A stretch of DNA of 64,000 nucleotides. Source: UBA8886 sp002731655 (GTDB lineage Archaea; Thermoplasmatota; Poseidoniia; MGIII; CG-Epi1). Below are positions 24,534-32,811 of this stretch, in pieces. The stretch is from assembly GCA_030754655.1 (NCBI GenBank), contig JASLZX010000004.1, forward strand, positions 31,185-95,184. The letters run 5' to 3'. Within the stretch, counting starts at the first letter, position 1. Every line of letters starts with the position of its first letter. Under the pieces are notes generated by a model, which worked only from the letters and a program-made list of their open reading frames with translations, made no database searches and was not told where the DNA came from. Both the position numbers and the translations under genes were made by a program.

Positions 24534-26306
24534 ATGCAACAGGCGGTCCTGCGAGTCTCCGCAATCCTGCTGCTGGTCGTTGCCGTCGCAGCGACTGCAG
24601 CCTACCTGTTGGAGGGCGACGGCGGTCCTAGCGGTGGCACCGGCCCCGCGACGGGGCGCCCCTTCGCCGACGCGCTGCTACAGGATGAGGAACATGACCA
24701 CCGCAATGCGTCGGAACACCAACTTTACACCGACAATATCGAGTATGTTGACTTCAACCCCAATTTTGACAACGCCGAAATTCAAGTCGCCGAAGCGCCT
24801 GATGGGCGCACCTACGCCTACCAGGCAGGCTGGAATGAGATGCGTATCATTGATGTCACGGACCCTTACAATATGAGCGAGGTAGGTAGGTACAGCGATC
24901 CAAATACTCAGGTGCTTGACGTCAAGTACATCGAATTTGACGCACGCGAATACGTGATTATTCAAAACCAGATTATAGACCCCGGCAACGCTGACCCAGA
25001 CTTTACCACCTGGAACGATTTCGTACAGGTAGCGGTAACGCTGGTTGATGTCACGAACAAGGCCAACCCAATCTGGGTCGACCACTGGAACGACATTGAC
25101 CACCCCTCAGGACCACACAACCTCTACACCCACATGATTGACGGCGAGTGGTATATTTTCGTTGCTAACCCGGATTACACAGCCTGTCAAATTGGGAGTG
25201 AGGAAGCATGTGGTGGTATTACTATTGCGCACTTGAACCTGCAGGGCTCGGCATCACGCTTACTCGACGAGGTCCCTGCCTCTGGCGAGGGGCACACGAT
25301 TAACAAAGTAGGCGAGGCCGAAGTGGCATGGTCAACCACCCGTGGCGGCTGGATTTACATCCATGACATGACCGTCCAGAAATGGCCGGGTGAGGACACT
25401 AATGACCCACGCTATGGTCACACCTACATCTACGGCGCCTACTGGGAAGCGGGACTACGCATCTTTGACCTCGAAACCATTCCTCACCCAGTCAATACAC
25501 CAGCCCAATACATAGCGATGGCAACTACCTGTAAGGCGGGGCTTGGCAATCCAGTCACCTGTCGCTGGCGCGCGCCCGAGGTCGGACAGTGGATGGACTT
25601 TGCCGACTTGGACCATGACGGGCAGCCCGACTCCAGCACGACCGGTAACGTCAACGGCGGCCGCGCCTCCTACATCCACTACGTTGAGCCCTTCCCGGTA
25701 CTGGTCGACGGCAGCCACCTGGGTCTCGGCAGCGAGCTGCGCCACGTCACTTTCTGCGCGACCGAGGTCCTAGAGACATCTGTCGGCACCGGGCTGACAT
25801 ACATTCTTGATACCACAGAGTACGAGATGGTTAATGGCAACCTGCGCTTCAAGCCGCAGCTGCTCAGCTACTGGGAGAATCCTTTCGGGGTAGACCACTA
25901 CATCCCCGGCGGCGAGGAGTGGCTTATTTTCAGTCCACACAACCTAGACAGCGCGTGGTTTCCCACAACACCTGAGACAGATGCTTCTATGGGCGGTAGC
26001 TGGGACGGCCGGCTCTACATGGGTAACTACCATACTGGTCTCTGGGTACTCGACTTGGAGACGCTGATGGCGCCACCTGTAGAGAACATGACCGACCTAC
26101 ATTTTGCTGCAACCGTCGGATACTACCTGCCGCACGGCGCCGATGGCCAGACGCTCGATTCCGATTTCTACGACTTCGGCTGGGTGCCGTTCCTTTGGAC
26201 CGCCGAATACCACAAAGGCTACATCTACCTGAGTTGCATCACCAGTGGCCTATACGTTGTGCAACTGGATTTGGATGTGCCGTACACTGGACAGGACTAC
26301 GGTTAA
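24534..26306 (+). CDS. Secreted LVIVD-repeat beta-propeller protein
   Basis: This 590-aa protein has a signal or anchor helix at residues 3-22 (VLRVSAILLLVVAVAATAAY). The mature part carries LVIVD-type propeller blades, e.g. TYAYQAGWNEMRIIDVTDP, VQVAVTLVDVTNKANPIWV and GLWVLDLETLMAPP. These families are extracytoplasmic and poorly characterised. The start at 24534 is set by the TATA box; a longer upstream reading is antisense to SCO1. The gene ends convergently with cyclophilin (4-nt overlap). Co-location with SCO1 and thioredoxin-like genes suggests an envelope role, but none can be assigned. Confidence 0.8.
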   Translation: MQQAVLRVSAILLLVVAVAATAAYLLEGDGGPSGGTGPATGRPFADALLQDEEHDHRNASEHQLYTDNIEYVDFNPNFDNAEIQVAEAPDGRTYAYQAGWNEMRIIDVTDPYNMSEVGRYSDPNTQVLDVKYIEFDAREYVIIQNQIIDPGNADPDFTTWNDFVQVAVTLVDVTNKANPIWVDHWNDIDHPSGPHNLYTHMIDGEWYIFVANPDYTACQIGSEEACGGITIAHLNLQGSASRLLDEVPASGEGHTINKVGEAEVAWSTTRGGWIYIHDMTVQKWPGEDTNDPRYGHTYIYGAYWEAGLRIFDLETIPHPVNTPAQYIAMATTCKAGLGNPVTCRWRAPEVGQWMDFADLDHDGQPDSSTTGNVNGGRASYIHYVEPFPVLVDGSHLGLGSELRHVTFCATEVLETSVGTGLTYILDTTEYEMVNGNLRFKPQLLSYWENPFGVDHYIPGGEEWLIFSPHNLDSAWFPTTPETDASMGGSWDGRLYMGNYHTGLWVLDLETLMAPPVENMTDLHFAATVGYYLPHGADGQTLDSDFYDFGWVPFLWTAEYHKGYIYLSCITSGLYVVQLDLDVPYTGQDYG

Positions 26307-26782
26307 TCCCGCTTCACTGAGATAATCTGTTGCGACTGTGCCGGGCGGTCCCCCCCGCCGGTCTTACAAGCCTCTATTTTGCGCACAATCCCCATCCCTG
26401 AAGTCACCTCACCAAAGATAGCGTGCTTGCCGTCGAGCCAGGGGGTTGCAACCGTAGTGAGGAAGAACTGGCTGCCGCCCGTATTGGGGCCGGCGTTGGC
26501 CATGCTCAGCAGCCCGGGGCGGTCGTGCTTCAGCTGTGTATGGAACTCGTCCTTGATTTGCCAGCCAGGGCCGCCGGTCCCGGCGCGTGGGCTGCGCGGG
26601 TCTTTCGAGTGGGGGCAGCCCGCCTGTAGCATGAAGTCACGAATAACGCGGTGGAAATGGAGGCCGTTGTAGAACCCCTTGTCGACCAGCTTCAGGAAGT
26701 TGGCCGTGGTCTGCGGGGCGCGGTTAACGTAAAGCTTCAGCGAGATGTCGCCGGCGCTGGTGCGCATCGTGAGGGTGGTCAT
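26303..26782 (-). CDS. Cyclophilin-type peptidyl-prolyl cis-trans isomerase
   Basis: This 159-aa single-domain cyclophilin accelerates prolyl isomerisation in the cytoplasm (no signal peptide). Active-site elements are FHRVIRDFMLQAGCP (catalytic Arg), DEFH, GLLSMANAGPNTGGSQFF and TPWLDGKHAIFGEV. The ATG at 26782 gives the standard length. A TTTAT-like element at about 26803-26808 on the minus strand is a plausible TATA box; the longer reading overlaps the divergent methyltransferase promoter. Confidence 0.95.
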   Translation of the reverse strand: MTTLTMRTSAGDISLKLYVNRAPQTTANFLKLVDKGFYNGLHFHRVIRDFMLQAGCPHSKDPRSPRAGTGGPGWQIKDEFHTQLKHDRPGLLSMANAGPNTGGSQFFLTTVATPWLDGKHAIFGEVTSGMGIVRKIEACKTGGGDRPAQSQQIISVKRD

Positions 26783-26849
26783 GCCGCCGCCACCCGGGCG
26801 GGCGATAAAGCGTTGCGGGAAGCTTTTTGAAACCGGGCCTTGCCCGAGC

Positions 26850-27452
26850 GTGGAGGACCCTGTCAGCACCCCCGATTTCTGGGAGGCCTGCTATCACGCC
26901 GGCGAAGACCAGTGGGACCTGGGCCAGCCGACGCCGCTGTTCGAGCGCGTCGCGGCGGAGCTCGAGCCGGGGCGCATATGCCTCATTGGCTGCGGCCGCG
27001 GCTGGGACGCAGTCACCTTCGCGAAGGCGGGCTTCACCGTCACCGCCATCGACTTCGCCGAGCCGGCGGTGCTCGCGGCGCGCCGCAACGCGCTCGCGGC
27101 GGGCGCCGAGGTGACTGTCCTCAAGGAGGATATTTTCGACCTGCCCGGGGAGCTGCACGGACAGTTCGACTACCTGCTGGAATACACCTGCTTCTGCGCC
27201 GTCTCGCCGCTGCGTCGCTTCGAATACGACCGCGTCGCGTGGCAGCTGCTGAAGCCGGGTGGGATGCTCGTCGGCGCGTTCTTCCCGCTCGACAAGCCGC
27301 TCGCCGAGGGCGGTCCGCCATGGGGCGTCACCATCAGCGAGCTGCACGCCCTCTTCTCGCTCCACTGGCAGCTTGACCGCGAGGAAGCCCCCGAAGACTC
27401 AATCGAGCCGCGCCGCGGCCGCGAAGTGCTGCAATACTGGCGGAAGGTCTAG
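26850..27452 (+). CDS. Thiopurine-methyltransferase-like SAM-dependent methyltransferase
   Basis: This 200-aa class I methyltransferase begins with STPDFWEACYHAGEDQWDLGQPTPLF, the TPMT-family opening that covers the active site. The SAM motif I is ICLIGCGRGWDAVTFA, with the acidic end of strand 2 in VTAIDF. LLEYTCFCAVSP and LLKPGGMLVGAFFP follow. Related proteins methylate thiols, selenols or halides; the substrate is unknown. I take the GTG at 26850 because no ATG begins the conserved N-terminus. It ends 4 nt inside the convergent DUF35 gene. Confidence 0.82.
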   Translation: MEDPVSTPDFWEACYHAGEDQWDLGQPTPLFERVAAELEPGRICLIGCGRGWDAVTFAKAGFTVTAIDFAEPAVLAARRNALAAGAEVTVLKEDIFDLPGELHGQFDYLLEYTCFCAVSPLRRFEYDRVAWQLLKPGGMLVGAFFPLDKPLAEGGPPWGVTISELHALFSLHWQLDREEAPEDSIEPRRGREVLQYWRKV

Positions 27453-27901
27453 AGCTCGGCTTCGACCGAATCGGCCGATTCCTCGTCCTCTTCCTCGGGC
27501 TCATCGACCGGCGTGAACTTAGTGCCGTAGTAGATGATGCCGGACTCGCTGTCCTCGCCCAGCTTGCGGAAGACCGCCTCGACGCGCATGCCGCGCTTCA
27601 CCATCTCGGGCGCGACATCGACAATCTGCGCCGTTATGCGTGCGCCTTCGTCCATCTCAATCATTGCCATGGGGTAGGGGCCGTGCATCTCGTAGCCCTG
27701 CTGCGGCTGGTAGACCACGGTGTTCGCGACTATCTGGCCGGTGCCAGCGAACTTGTGCTCTTCCATCTTGCCGAGCGACTCGCGGTGGCAACTGGAGCAC
27801 ATCGCGCGCGGCGGGTAGTGATACATGTCGCAACCGGTGCAGTGCGAACCGATCAGGTTGTAGCGCACCGGCATCTCGCGCCAGAAGCGGGGGACCGCCA
27901 T
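27449..27901 (-). CDS. DUF35 OB-fold/zinc-ribbon protein, partner of thiolase and HMG-CoA synthase
   Basis: This 150-aa protein has a rubredoxin-like zinc ribbon (CTGCDMYHYPPRAMCSSC, residues about 21-38) followed by an OB fold (GTGQIVANTVVY, ITAQIVDVAPE) and an acidic C-terminal tail. In methanogens DUF35 proteins bridge acetoacetyl-CoA thiolase and HMG-CoA synthase into one channeling complex. The gene follows the thiolase with a 1-nt junction overlap, giving the conserved HMGS-thiolase-DUF35 order. The ribbon cysteines are all present. Confidence 0.92.
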   Translation of the reverse strand: MAVPRFWREMPVRYNLIGSHCTGCDMYHYPPRAMCSSCHRESLGKMEEHKFAGTGQIVANTVVYQPQQGYEMHGPYPMAMIEMDEGARITAQIVDVAPEMVKRGMRVEAVFRKLGEDSESGIIYYGTKFTPVDEPEEEDEESADSVEAEL

Positions 27902-29067
27902 CAGTTCATCTCCAGCAGGTGGACCACCGCCGTCGCGCCGGTCCCGCCGTGGTTCTCGAGCAGCCCGAGCGTCGCGCCCTTGACCTGCCGCTCGCCGGCG
28001 GTGCCGCGCAGCTGCTGCACGATTTCGACCGCCTGCGCGACGCCGGTTGCGCCGGGCGGGTGGCCGCGCGCCTTCAGCCCGCCGCCGGTGTTGACCGGGA
28101 TGGCACCACCGAGGGCGGTGGCACCATCGAGCGTCAGCTGTCCGGCCGCGCCGCGCTCGGCAAGGCCGATTTCCTCGAGCGCTATCAGTTCGGAGATGGT
28201 GAAGTTATCGTGGATTTCGGCGACGCTGACGTCGGTCGCCTTGCGGCCGGCGTGCGCGAACGCCCGCTCGGCGGCGACGCCGATGGCCGGCATGCGACTC
28301 AGGCTGGCGCGGTGGTGCAGGCTGAGCGTGTCGGACGCCTGCCCCGAGCCGATAATCGAGACTGGCTTCTTCGAAAATTCCTTGGCGCGGTCGCTGGCGC
28401 AGAGCACGACCGCTGCGCCGCCGTCACTCTGCGGCGCACAGTCGAGCATCCGCAGCGGGTCGGAAACCAGCCCCGAGCCGGAGACCGCTTCTGGCTTGAT
28501 TGGGAATGGAAATTGCGCCTGCGGGTTCAATGCCGCGTGGCCGTGGTTTTTCGAAGCGACGGCCGAGAGCATCTCGCGCGTCGTCCCGAACTCGGTCATG
28601 TGTGCCTGTGCCATCATCGCGTGCAGCGACGCAAAGGTTGCGCCCTGCTGCGATTCCCACTCCTCGTCGGCGCCCATCGAGAGCGTGTGCGCCGATTCCG
28701 AGTCGCTGACGTCGGTCATCTTCTCGGCGCCGCCAACAACCGCGACGTCGATGAAGCCGCCCGCGACCGCCATGTACGCCTGCCGCAACGCCAGCCCGCC
28801 CGAGGCGGAGGCGCTTTCGATGCGCGTCGACGGGACGTGCGCGCCAGCCATGGCGCAGTAGTCGGCAATCAGCGCCGAGACGTGCTCCTGCTGCACCAGC
28901 GAACCGGCCGCCATGTTGCCAACGTAGAGCGCGTCGATGTCGTTGCTGCTGATGCCGGCGTCCTGGATTGCCTCCAGCCCCGCCATCAAGCCGAGCTCGC
29001 GCAGCGACTTGTCCCACAGTTCGCCGAACTTGGTGACGCCGGCGCCGATAATCGAGACTTCCCTCAT
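27901..29067 (-). CDS. Archaeal acetoacetyl-CoA thiolase homologue with Ser at the nucleophile position
   Basis: This 388-aa SCP2-type thiolase should condense two acetyl-CoA for mevalonate synthesis. The family signature around the reactive cysteine is normally ACASGG; here it reads TRIESASASGGLALRQ with Ser87 (codon TCC at 28807-28809). The other active-site elements remain: NTGGGLKARGHPPGATG and LLENHGGTGATAVV. It overlaps HMGS upstream by 4 nt and DUF35 downstream by 1 nt. Either the enzyme works differently, it is a structural partner, or the base is wrong. Family identity is firm; activity is uncertain. Confidence 0.9.
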   Translation of the reverse strand: MREVSIIGAGVTKFGELWDKSLRELGLMAGLEAIQDAGISSNDIDALYVGNMAAGSLVQQEHVSALIADYCAMAGAHVPSTRIESASASGGLALRQAYMAVAGGFIDVAVVGGAEKMTDVSDSESAHTLSMGADEEWESQQGATFASLHAMMAQAHMTEFGTTREMLSAVASKNHGHAALNPQAQFPFPIKPEAVSGSGLVSDPLRMLDCAPQSDGGAAVVLCASDRAKEFSKKPVSIIGSGQASDTLSLHHRASLSRMPAIGVAAERAFAHAGRKATDVSVAEIHDNFTISELIALEEIGLAERGAAGQLTLDGATALGGAIPVNTGGGLKARGHPPGATGVAQAVEIVQQLRGTAGERQVKGATLGLLENHGGTGATAVVHLLEMN

Positions 29068-30110
29068 CCGCCCGACCCCATGTGGATTTTCCCGCGATAC
29101 TTGGCGTAGGTGGGATAGTTGATTATTTTCATCCTGCTAATCATCTGCTCGACGGTAACGCTGCGGTCTAGGTTCTCAATGTGGTCAGTGATGGTGATGT
29201 CGAACCCGTCGCTGCCGGCGCCCGAGCCGTAGGCGATGGAGAGGATGCGGTCGCCCGGCTTCGCGACATCAAAGACCGCCGCGAGGCCAAGGAAGACTGC
29301 GCCGGAGTAGGTGTTGCCAACGCGCGGCGTCATCAGCCCCGTCTCGACCTGTTCGGGGGTGAAGCCCAGCGCCTTGGCGACCCGCAGCGGGAACTTGCCG
29401 TTGGGCTGGTGGGTGACGATATACTGGTAGTCCTTCGCCTCGGTTCCCGCCATCTTCATCGTCAGCTGCGCGCAGCTGGCGACGTGCCGGAAGTAGGCTG
29501 GCTTGCCAGTGAAGCGGCCGCCGTGGCGCGGGTATTGCTGCCCCTCACGCCGCCAGAAGTCGGGGGTGTCGGTCGTGTAGGAAGTGGTGTGGTTAATTTC
29601 GGCAATCACCTTGTCGCGCCCGATCAGGAACGCGCCGCCGCCCGCCGAGGCGGAATATTCCAGCGCATCGCCCGGCGCCGCCTGCGAAGTGTCGACGCCA
29701 ATCGCGAGGCCGTAGTCAATCTGTTTGTCGCCCACCATCCCGAGGCAGGTCTGGATGGCAGCGGTCCCCGCCTTACAGGCGAACTCGTAGTCGGCCGCCG
29801 TCAGGTAGGGCGTCGCGCAGACCGCCTCCGCCACGACGGTCGAACTGGGCTTGACCGCATAGGGATGTGACTCAGAGCCGGTGTAGATTGCGCCAACCTG
29901 CTGGCCGGTCACACCGCAGCGCTTCATCGCCGTGCGGGCGGACTCGACCGCGATGGTAATCACGTCCTCGTCTGGCCCCGGGACCGACTTGGAGTAGACG
30001 TTCAGGTTGCGCGCCATGGCGCTGCCGTCCTGACCCCACACCGAGGCAATCTCGGTGGTCTCAATCTTGTAGCGCGGAATATACGCGCCATAGCTTACGA
30101 TTCCATTCAT
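29064..30110 (-). CDS. Hydroxymethylglutaryl-CoA synthase (archaeal)
   Basis: This 348-aa enzyme condenses acetoacetyl-CoA with acetyl-CoA to HMG-CoA, committing carbon to isoprenoid lipids. The acyl-accepting cysteine is Cys112 in ADYEFACKAGTAA. HPYAVKPSSTVVAEAV, SASAGGGAFLIG and the catalytic histidine region VTHQPNGKFPLRVA are typical. Length matches the short archaeal/bacterial form. The ATG overlaps the stop of the upstream HTH gene by 4 nt and the gene overlaps the thiolase likewise, so four genes are coupled. Confidence 0.96.
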   Translation of the reverse strand: MNGIVSYGAYIPRYKIETTEIASVWGQDGSAMARNLNVYSKSVPGPDEDVITIAVESARTAMKRCGVTGQQVGAIYTGSESHPYAVKPSSTVVAEAVCATPYLTAADYEFACKAGTAAIQTCLGMVGDKQIDYGLAIGVDTSQAAPGDALEYSASAGGGAFLIGRDKVIAEINHTTSYTTDTPDFWRREGQQYPRHGGRFTGKPAYFRHVASCAQLTMKMAGTEAKDYQYIVTHQPNGKFPLRVAKALGFTPEQVETGLMTPRVGNTYSGAVFLGLAAVFDVAKPGDRILSIAYGSGAGSDGFDITITDHIENLDRSVTVEQMISRMKIINYPTYAKYRGKIHMGSGG

Positions 30111-30787
30111 AATTCATCCAGTCCTGCCTGAACCTGCCCGAGGGAAAGTTCAGTACTGACGAGTACAATCCGTTCCATTTCCGCCAGCTTGGCAGCCAGC
30201 TTGTCAACGTTGCCAGGCTGGATGTAGCAGACCATCCGTGGCTTGACCGGGTGCGCCCGCACCGCAATCATCGGCGAGCGGCCGAACTTGACTCCCGTAA
30301 AGAAAAGCGCACGCTCGTTGGACCAGCCGTACATCTGGCCGAAGTTGGTGCCCGAGAAAGTGGTAATCGCGCGTAGCGCGTCAACGATAGTGTAGCCGTA
30401 GATGGGGCGTTCCAGTTCCTCCTCCCCGGAGAGCACCTTGCCGCCAGTCGCCTCGACGATGCTCGTAATCGGCAGCCCGATGGCGAATTCCTGGATGCTG
30501 GTGATGGCCGAGTTGCCTTGCTGCCCCTCCATGTTGGTCACGATGCGGCCGCCGTGCGCGCGGTCGTAGCTCACCATGGTTTCGACCAGCCGTCGCACGG
30601 TCCCGATACCGGGCGAGCGGCGGCGGCCTTTCTCGAAATCGCACACCACGCTCGGATTCACCCCGAGGAGGCTCGCCAGCTGCTTCTGTGAAAGCTGGAA
30701 GATTTCGCGCCACTTGCGGAGCGTCTCACCAGGGCTGTCCGAGACCACGATTTCACCCGCCATACGGCGAGTCAGCTGGGCGTCCAC
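30107..30787 (-). CDS. Cro/C1-type HTH transcriptional regulator leading the HMGS operon
   Basis: This 226-aa protein has an N-terminal XRE helix-turn-helix (residues about 19-75: GETLRKWREIFQLSQKQLASLLGVNPSVVCDFEKGRR) and a conserved C-terminal domain (about 95-220) of unknown ligand, with GYTIVDALRAITTFSG and ERALFFTGVKFGRSPMIAVR. Proteins of this layout sit upstream of HMGS in several archaea, so control of mevalonate entry is likely, perhaps autoregulatory. The GTG start is 24 nt from TATATA (30808-30813). An internal ATG at residue 9 is the alternative. Confidence 0.85.
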   Translation of the reverse strand: MDAQLTRRMAGEIVVSDSPGETLRKWREIFQLSQKQLASLLGVNPSVVCDFEKGRRRSPGIGTVRRLVETMVSYDRAHGGRIVTNMEGQQGNSAITSIQEFAIGLPITSIVEATGGKVLSGEEELERPIYGYTIVDALRAITTFSGTNFGQMYGWSNERALFFTGVKFGRSPMIAVRAHPVKPRMVCYIQPGNVDKLAAKLAEMERIVLVSTELSLGQVQAGLDEL

Positions 30788-30807
30788 GCGGCGGCAGCCA
30801 GAGGGTC

Positions 30808-30813
30808 TATATA
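30808..30813 (-). promoter_or_regulatory. TATA box of the HMGS operon
   Basis: TATATA is centred about 24 nt before the GTG at 30787, indicating a leaderless transcript for the HTH-HMGS-thiolase-DUF35 operon. Confidence 0.6.
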
Positions 30814-30896
30814 ACGATAAGCGTATCCCACTTCGTCAATCGTCAAACATGCGGGGCGGCAGGGGCTGCTGGCCGTTGGCCGGCTTGCAGACGACC

Positions 30897-30906
30897 TATA
30901 TAAATA
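30897..30906 (+). promoter_or_regulatory. TATA box of the arginine decarboxylase gene
   Basis: TATATAAATA lies about 25 nt before the GTG at 30926. Together with the divergent box at 30808 it leaves about 85 nt of shared upstream DNA. Confidence 0.65.
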
Positions 30907-30925
30907 CCGCCGGTAGTGCAATCGT

Positions 30926-31483
30926 GTGTCCCATTCAGTCTTCACACCGCATTCGCTCTTCCTGGCTCGCGGCACCGGCACTCATCGCGAGAAGCTCGCC
31001 TCGTTTGAGCTGGCGCTGCGCGAGGCGGGCATCGAGTGCTACAACCTCGTGTCGGTTTCCTCCATCCTGCCACCGCGCTGCGAGTTTGTCGAGCTGGTGG
31101 ATGGAACAGGATTGCTCCAGCCGGGACAGGTGGTCCCGGTTGTCATGGCTCGCAGCGACAGCAACGTGCCGGGGACGCTTGTCAGCTCCGGCGTCGGCGT
31201 CGCGGTGCCGCGTAACCGCGACCACTATGGTTACCTCTCCGAGCACCACGCCACCGGTATGGGCGAGCAGGAGATGGAGGATTACGTCGAGGACCTCGCC
31301 GCCGAGATGCTCGCGACTACCTACGGCATCGCGTTCGACCCTGACGCGTCGTGGGATGAAAAACGTGAAATCTGGAGCATCGACAACCGCATCGTGCGCA
31401 CCCGTTCAGTGAACCAGGTCGCGACCGTTGGCGAGAATGGTTTCTGGACCACGACCGTCGCTGCGGCGGTGCTGGTACTCTGA
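30926..31483 (+). CDS. pdaD: Pyruvoyl-dependent arginine decarboxylase
   Basis: This 185-aa proenzyme self-cleaves at a Ser-Ser bond to make alpha and beta chains, the new alpha N-terminus becoming the pyruvoyl group. The cleavage site is CYNLVSVSSILPP (between Ser45 and Ser46). GVGVAVPRN, GYLSEHHATGMGEQEMEDYVEDLA and the substrate-site Glu near GIAFDP are family features. The product agmatine feeds polyamine synthesis and, in archaea, modification of the tRNA-Ile anticodon. GTG start, leaderless. Confidence 0.95.
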   Translation: MSHSVFTPHSLFLARGTGTHREKLASFELALREAGIECYNLVSVSSILPPRCEFVELVDGTGLLQPGQVVPVVMARSDSNVPGTLVSSGVGVAVPRNRDHYGYLSEHHATGMGEQEMEDYVEDLAAEMLATTYGIAFDPDASWDEKREIWSIDNRIVRTRSVNQVATVGENGFWTTTVAAAVLVL

Positions 31484-31523
31484 CGGGAACCGCTTAATAC
31501 CGGGAGCACATCGTCGAGGCAGC

Positions 31524-32765
31524 ATGGCCGAGGCGCGCACTCTCTGGACATACCGGGACAAGTCGCTAATTACCACTATGGCGATCGGTAGCGAGGGGGA
31601 GTTCTGCGCTGTCGGTAGCCGGCAGAGTGGAATCACGTTCCTCGGGCCGGACGGCCGGCAGCTCTGGCGGCAGCAAGAAATATCCGACATCCGCGATATC
31701 TCGCTCGCCGGCAACGCGCGCGCGGTACTGGTCGCCAGCGGCGACAACTCCATCCACTACCTCGACCGGCGCGGACGCGAAATATGGTCTCGCAGTACCA
31801 GCCACTCCGCGACTGCGGTTGGTGTCTCCAACCGCGCCGACCTAATCGTTGTTGGCACCCGCCGGGGCAACCTCTCTGCCTACGACCGCACCGGCAAGCT
31901 GCTTTGGGAGCACCAGCCGGGCGGGACCGACTTCCGCATCAACGACGTCGCCATCTCGGCCAACGGCCACTACGTCGTCGTCGGGACCGACTACATGCAC
32001 ATCTACCTCTACGACGCGAAGGGGAACGTGCTGTGGGGCACCGAGACCACCGGCAAGGTGCTCGAGGCGTGCGTCAGCAACAACGGAGACTACATCGGCT
32101 ACATGACCGATGACAACCGCATCTACTTTGCGGTCAAGAATTCGCGCGTCATCTGGGAATACCACTTCAACCGCCAGCCGCTCTGGATTGACATGGCCTC
32201 GACCGCCGACTTCCTCGTCGTCGGCGAGAGCCCGCGCAAGGTCTCGGTCTTCACCAAATCAGGCCGCCGCGCCTGGAGCTTCGAGCTCCCTGACGGCAGC
32301 CCTGTCGGCCGCATGGCGCGCAGCGGCGGCCACGTGTTGGTTGGCGGCCGCAAGGGGGGCGCCACCATGCTCGGCATCGAGGCGTTCCTCGCGAAACTGC
32401 AGCGGCAGTCGCAGCGGCAGGTCGAGCGCGCGCGCAGCGAGGGGCTCGACACACAGGAGGCGGAGCAGCTGCTCTACGCTGCCAAGCGCGCGCTGGCCGA
32501 CGGGTCGCATCAGGAATTCCTCGAAACTATCGGCAAGGCCAATGCCGCCGCGCAGGAGGCGCCCCTGGCGCGCAAGCAGGAGAAAAAGTCTGTCACCGGA
32601 GCAGGAGGCGATAGCAACGCCTGCGGCAGTTGCGGGACGGGCAACCCCTCTGGCTTCCAGTTCTGCGGTGGCTGCGGCCAGAAACTCTCGTTCAGCTGTG
32701 CTGGCTGCGGGACGCCGGCGCAACCCGATTTCAAGTTCTGTGGCAATTGCGGCCACACTCTCTGA
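31524..32765 (+). CDS. Beta-propeller protein with coiled coil and double zinc ribbon
   Basis: This 413-aa cytoplasmic-looking protein (no signal peptide) has residues 1-290 made of PQQ/WD-type blades (GREIWSRSTSHSATAVGVS, GKLLWEHQPGGTDFRINDVA, GNVLWGTETTGKVLEACVS, SRVIWEYHF, GRRAWSFELPDGS). An alpha-helical, probably coiled-coil stretch follows at about 290-350. The C-terminus has a double zinc ribbon: CGSCGTGNPSGFQFCGGCG and CAGCGTPAQPDFKFCGNCG. This architecture suggests a scaffold; partners are unknown. The ATG at 31524 is about 28 nt downstream of CTTAATA (31493-31499). Confidence 0.8.
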   Translation: MAEARTLWTYRDKSLITTMAIGSEGEFCAVGSRQSGITFLGPDGRQLWRQQEISDIRDISLAGNARAVLVASGDNSIHYLDRRGREIWSRSTSHSATAVGVSNRADLIVVGTRRGNLSAYDRTGKLLWEHQPGGTDFRINDVAISANGHYVVVGTDYMHIYLYDAKGNVLWGTETTGKVLEACVSNNGDYIGYMTDDNRIYFAVKNSRVIWEYHFNRQPLWIDMASTADFLVVGESPRKVSVFTKSGRRAWSFELPDGSPVGRMARSGGHVLVGGRKGGATMLGIEAFLAKLQRQSQRQVERARSEGLDTQEAEQLLYAAKRALADGSHQEFLETIGKANAAAQEAPLARKQEKKSVTGAGGDSNACGSCGTGNPSGFQFCGGCGQKLSFSCAGCGTPAQPDFKFCGNCGHTL

Positions 32766-32811
32766 CGATACGGGCTGAGCAGGTTGTTTAATACCTGAGC
32801 GGTTGCCCCCC

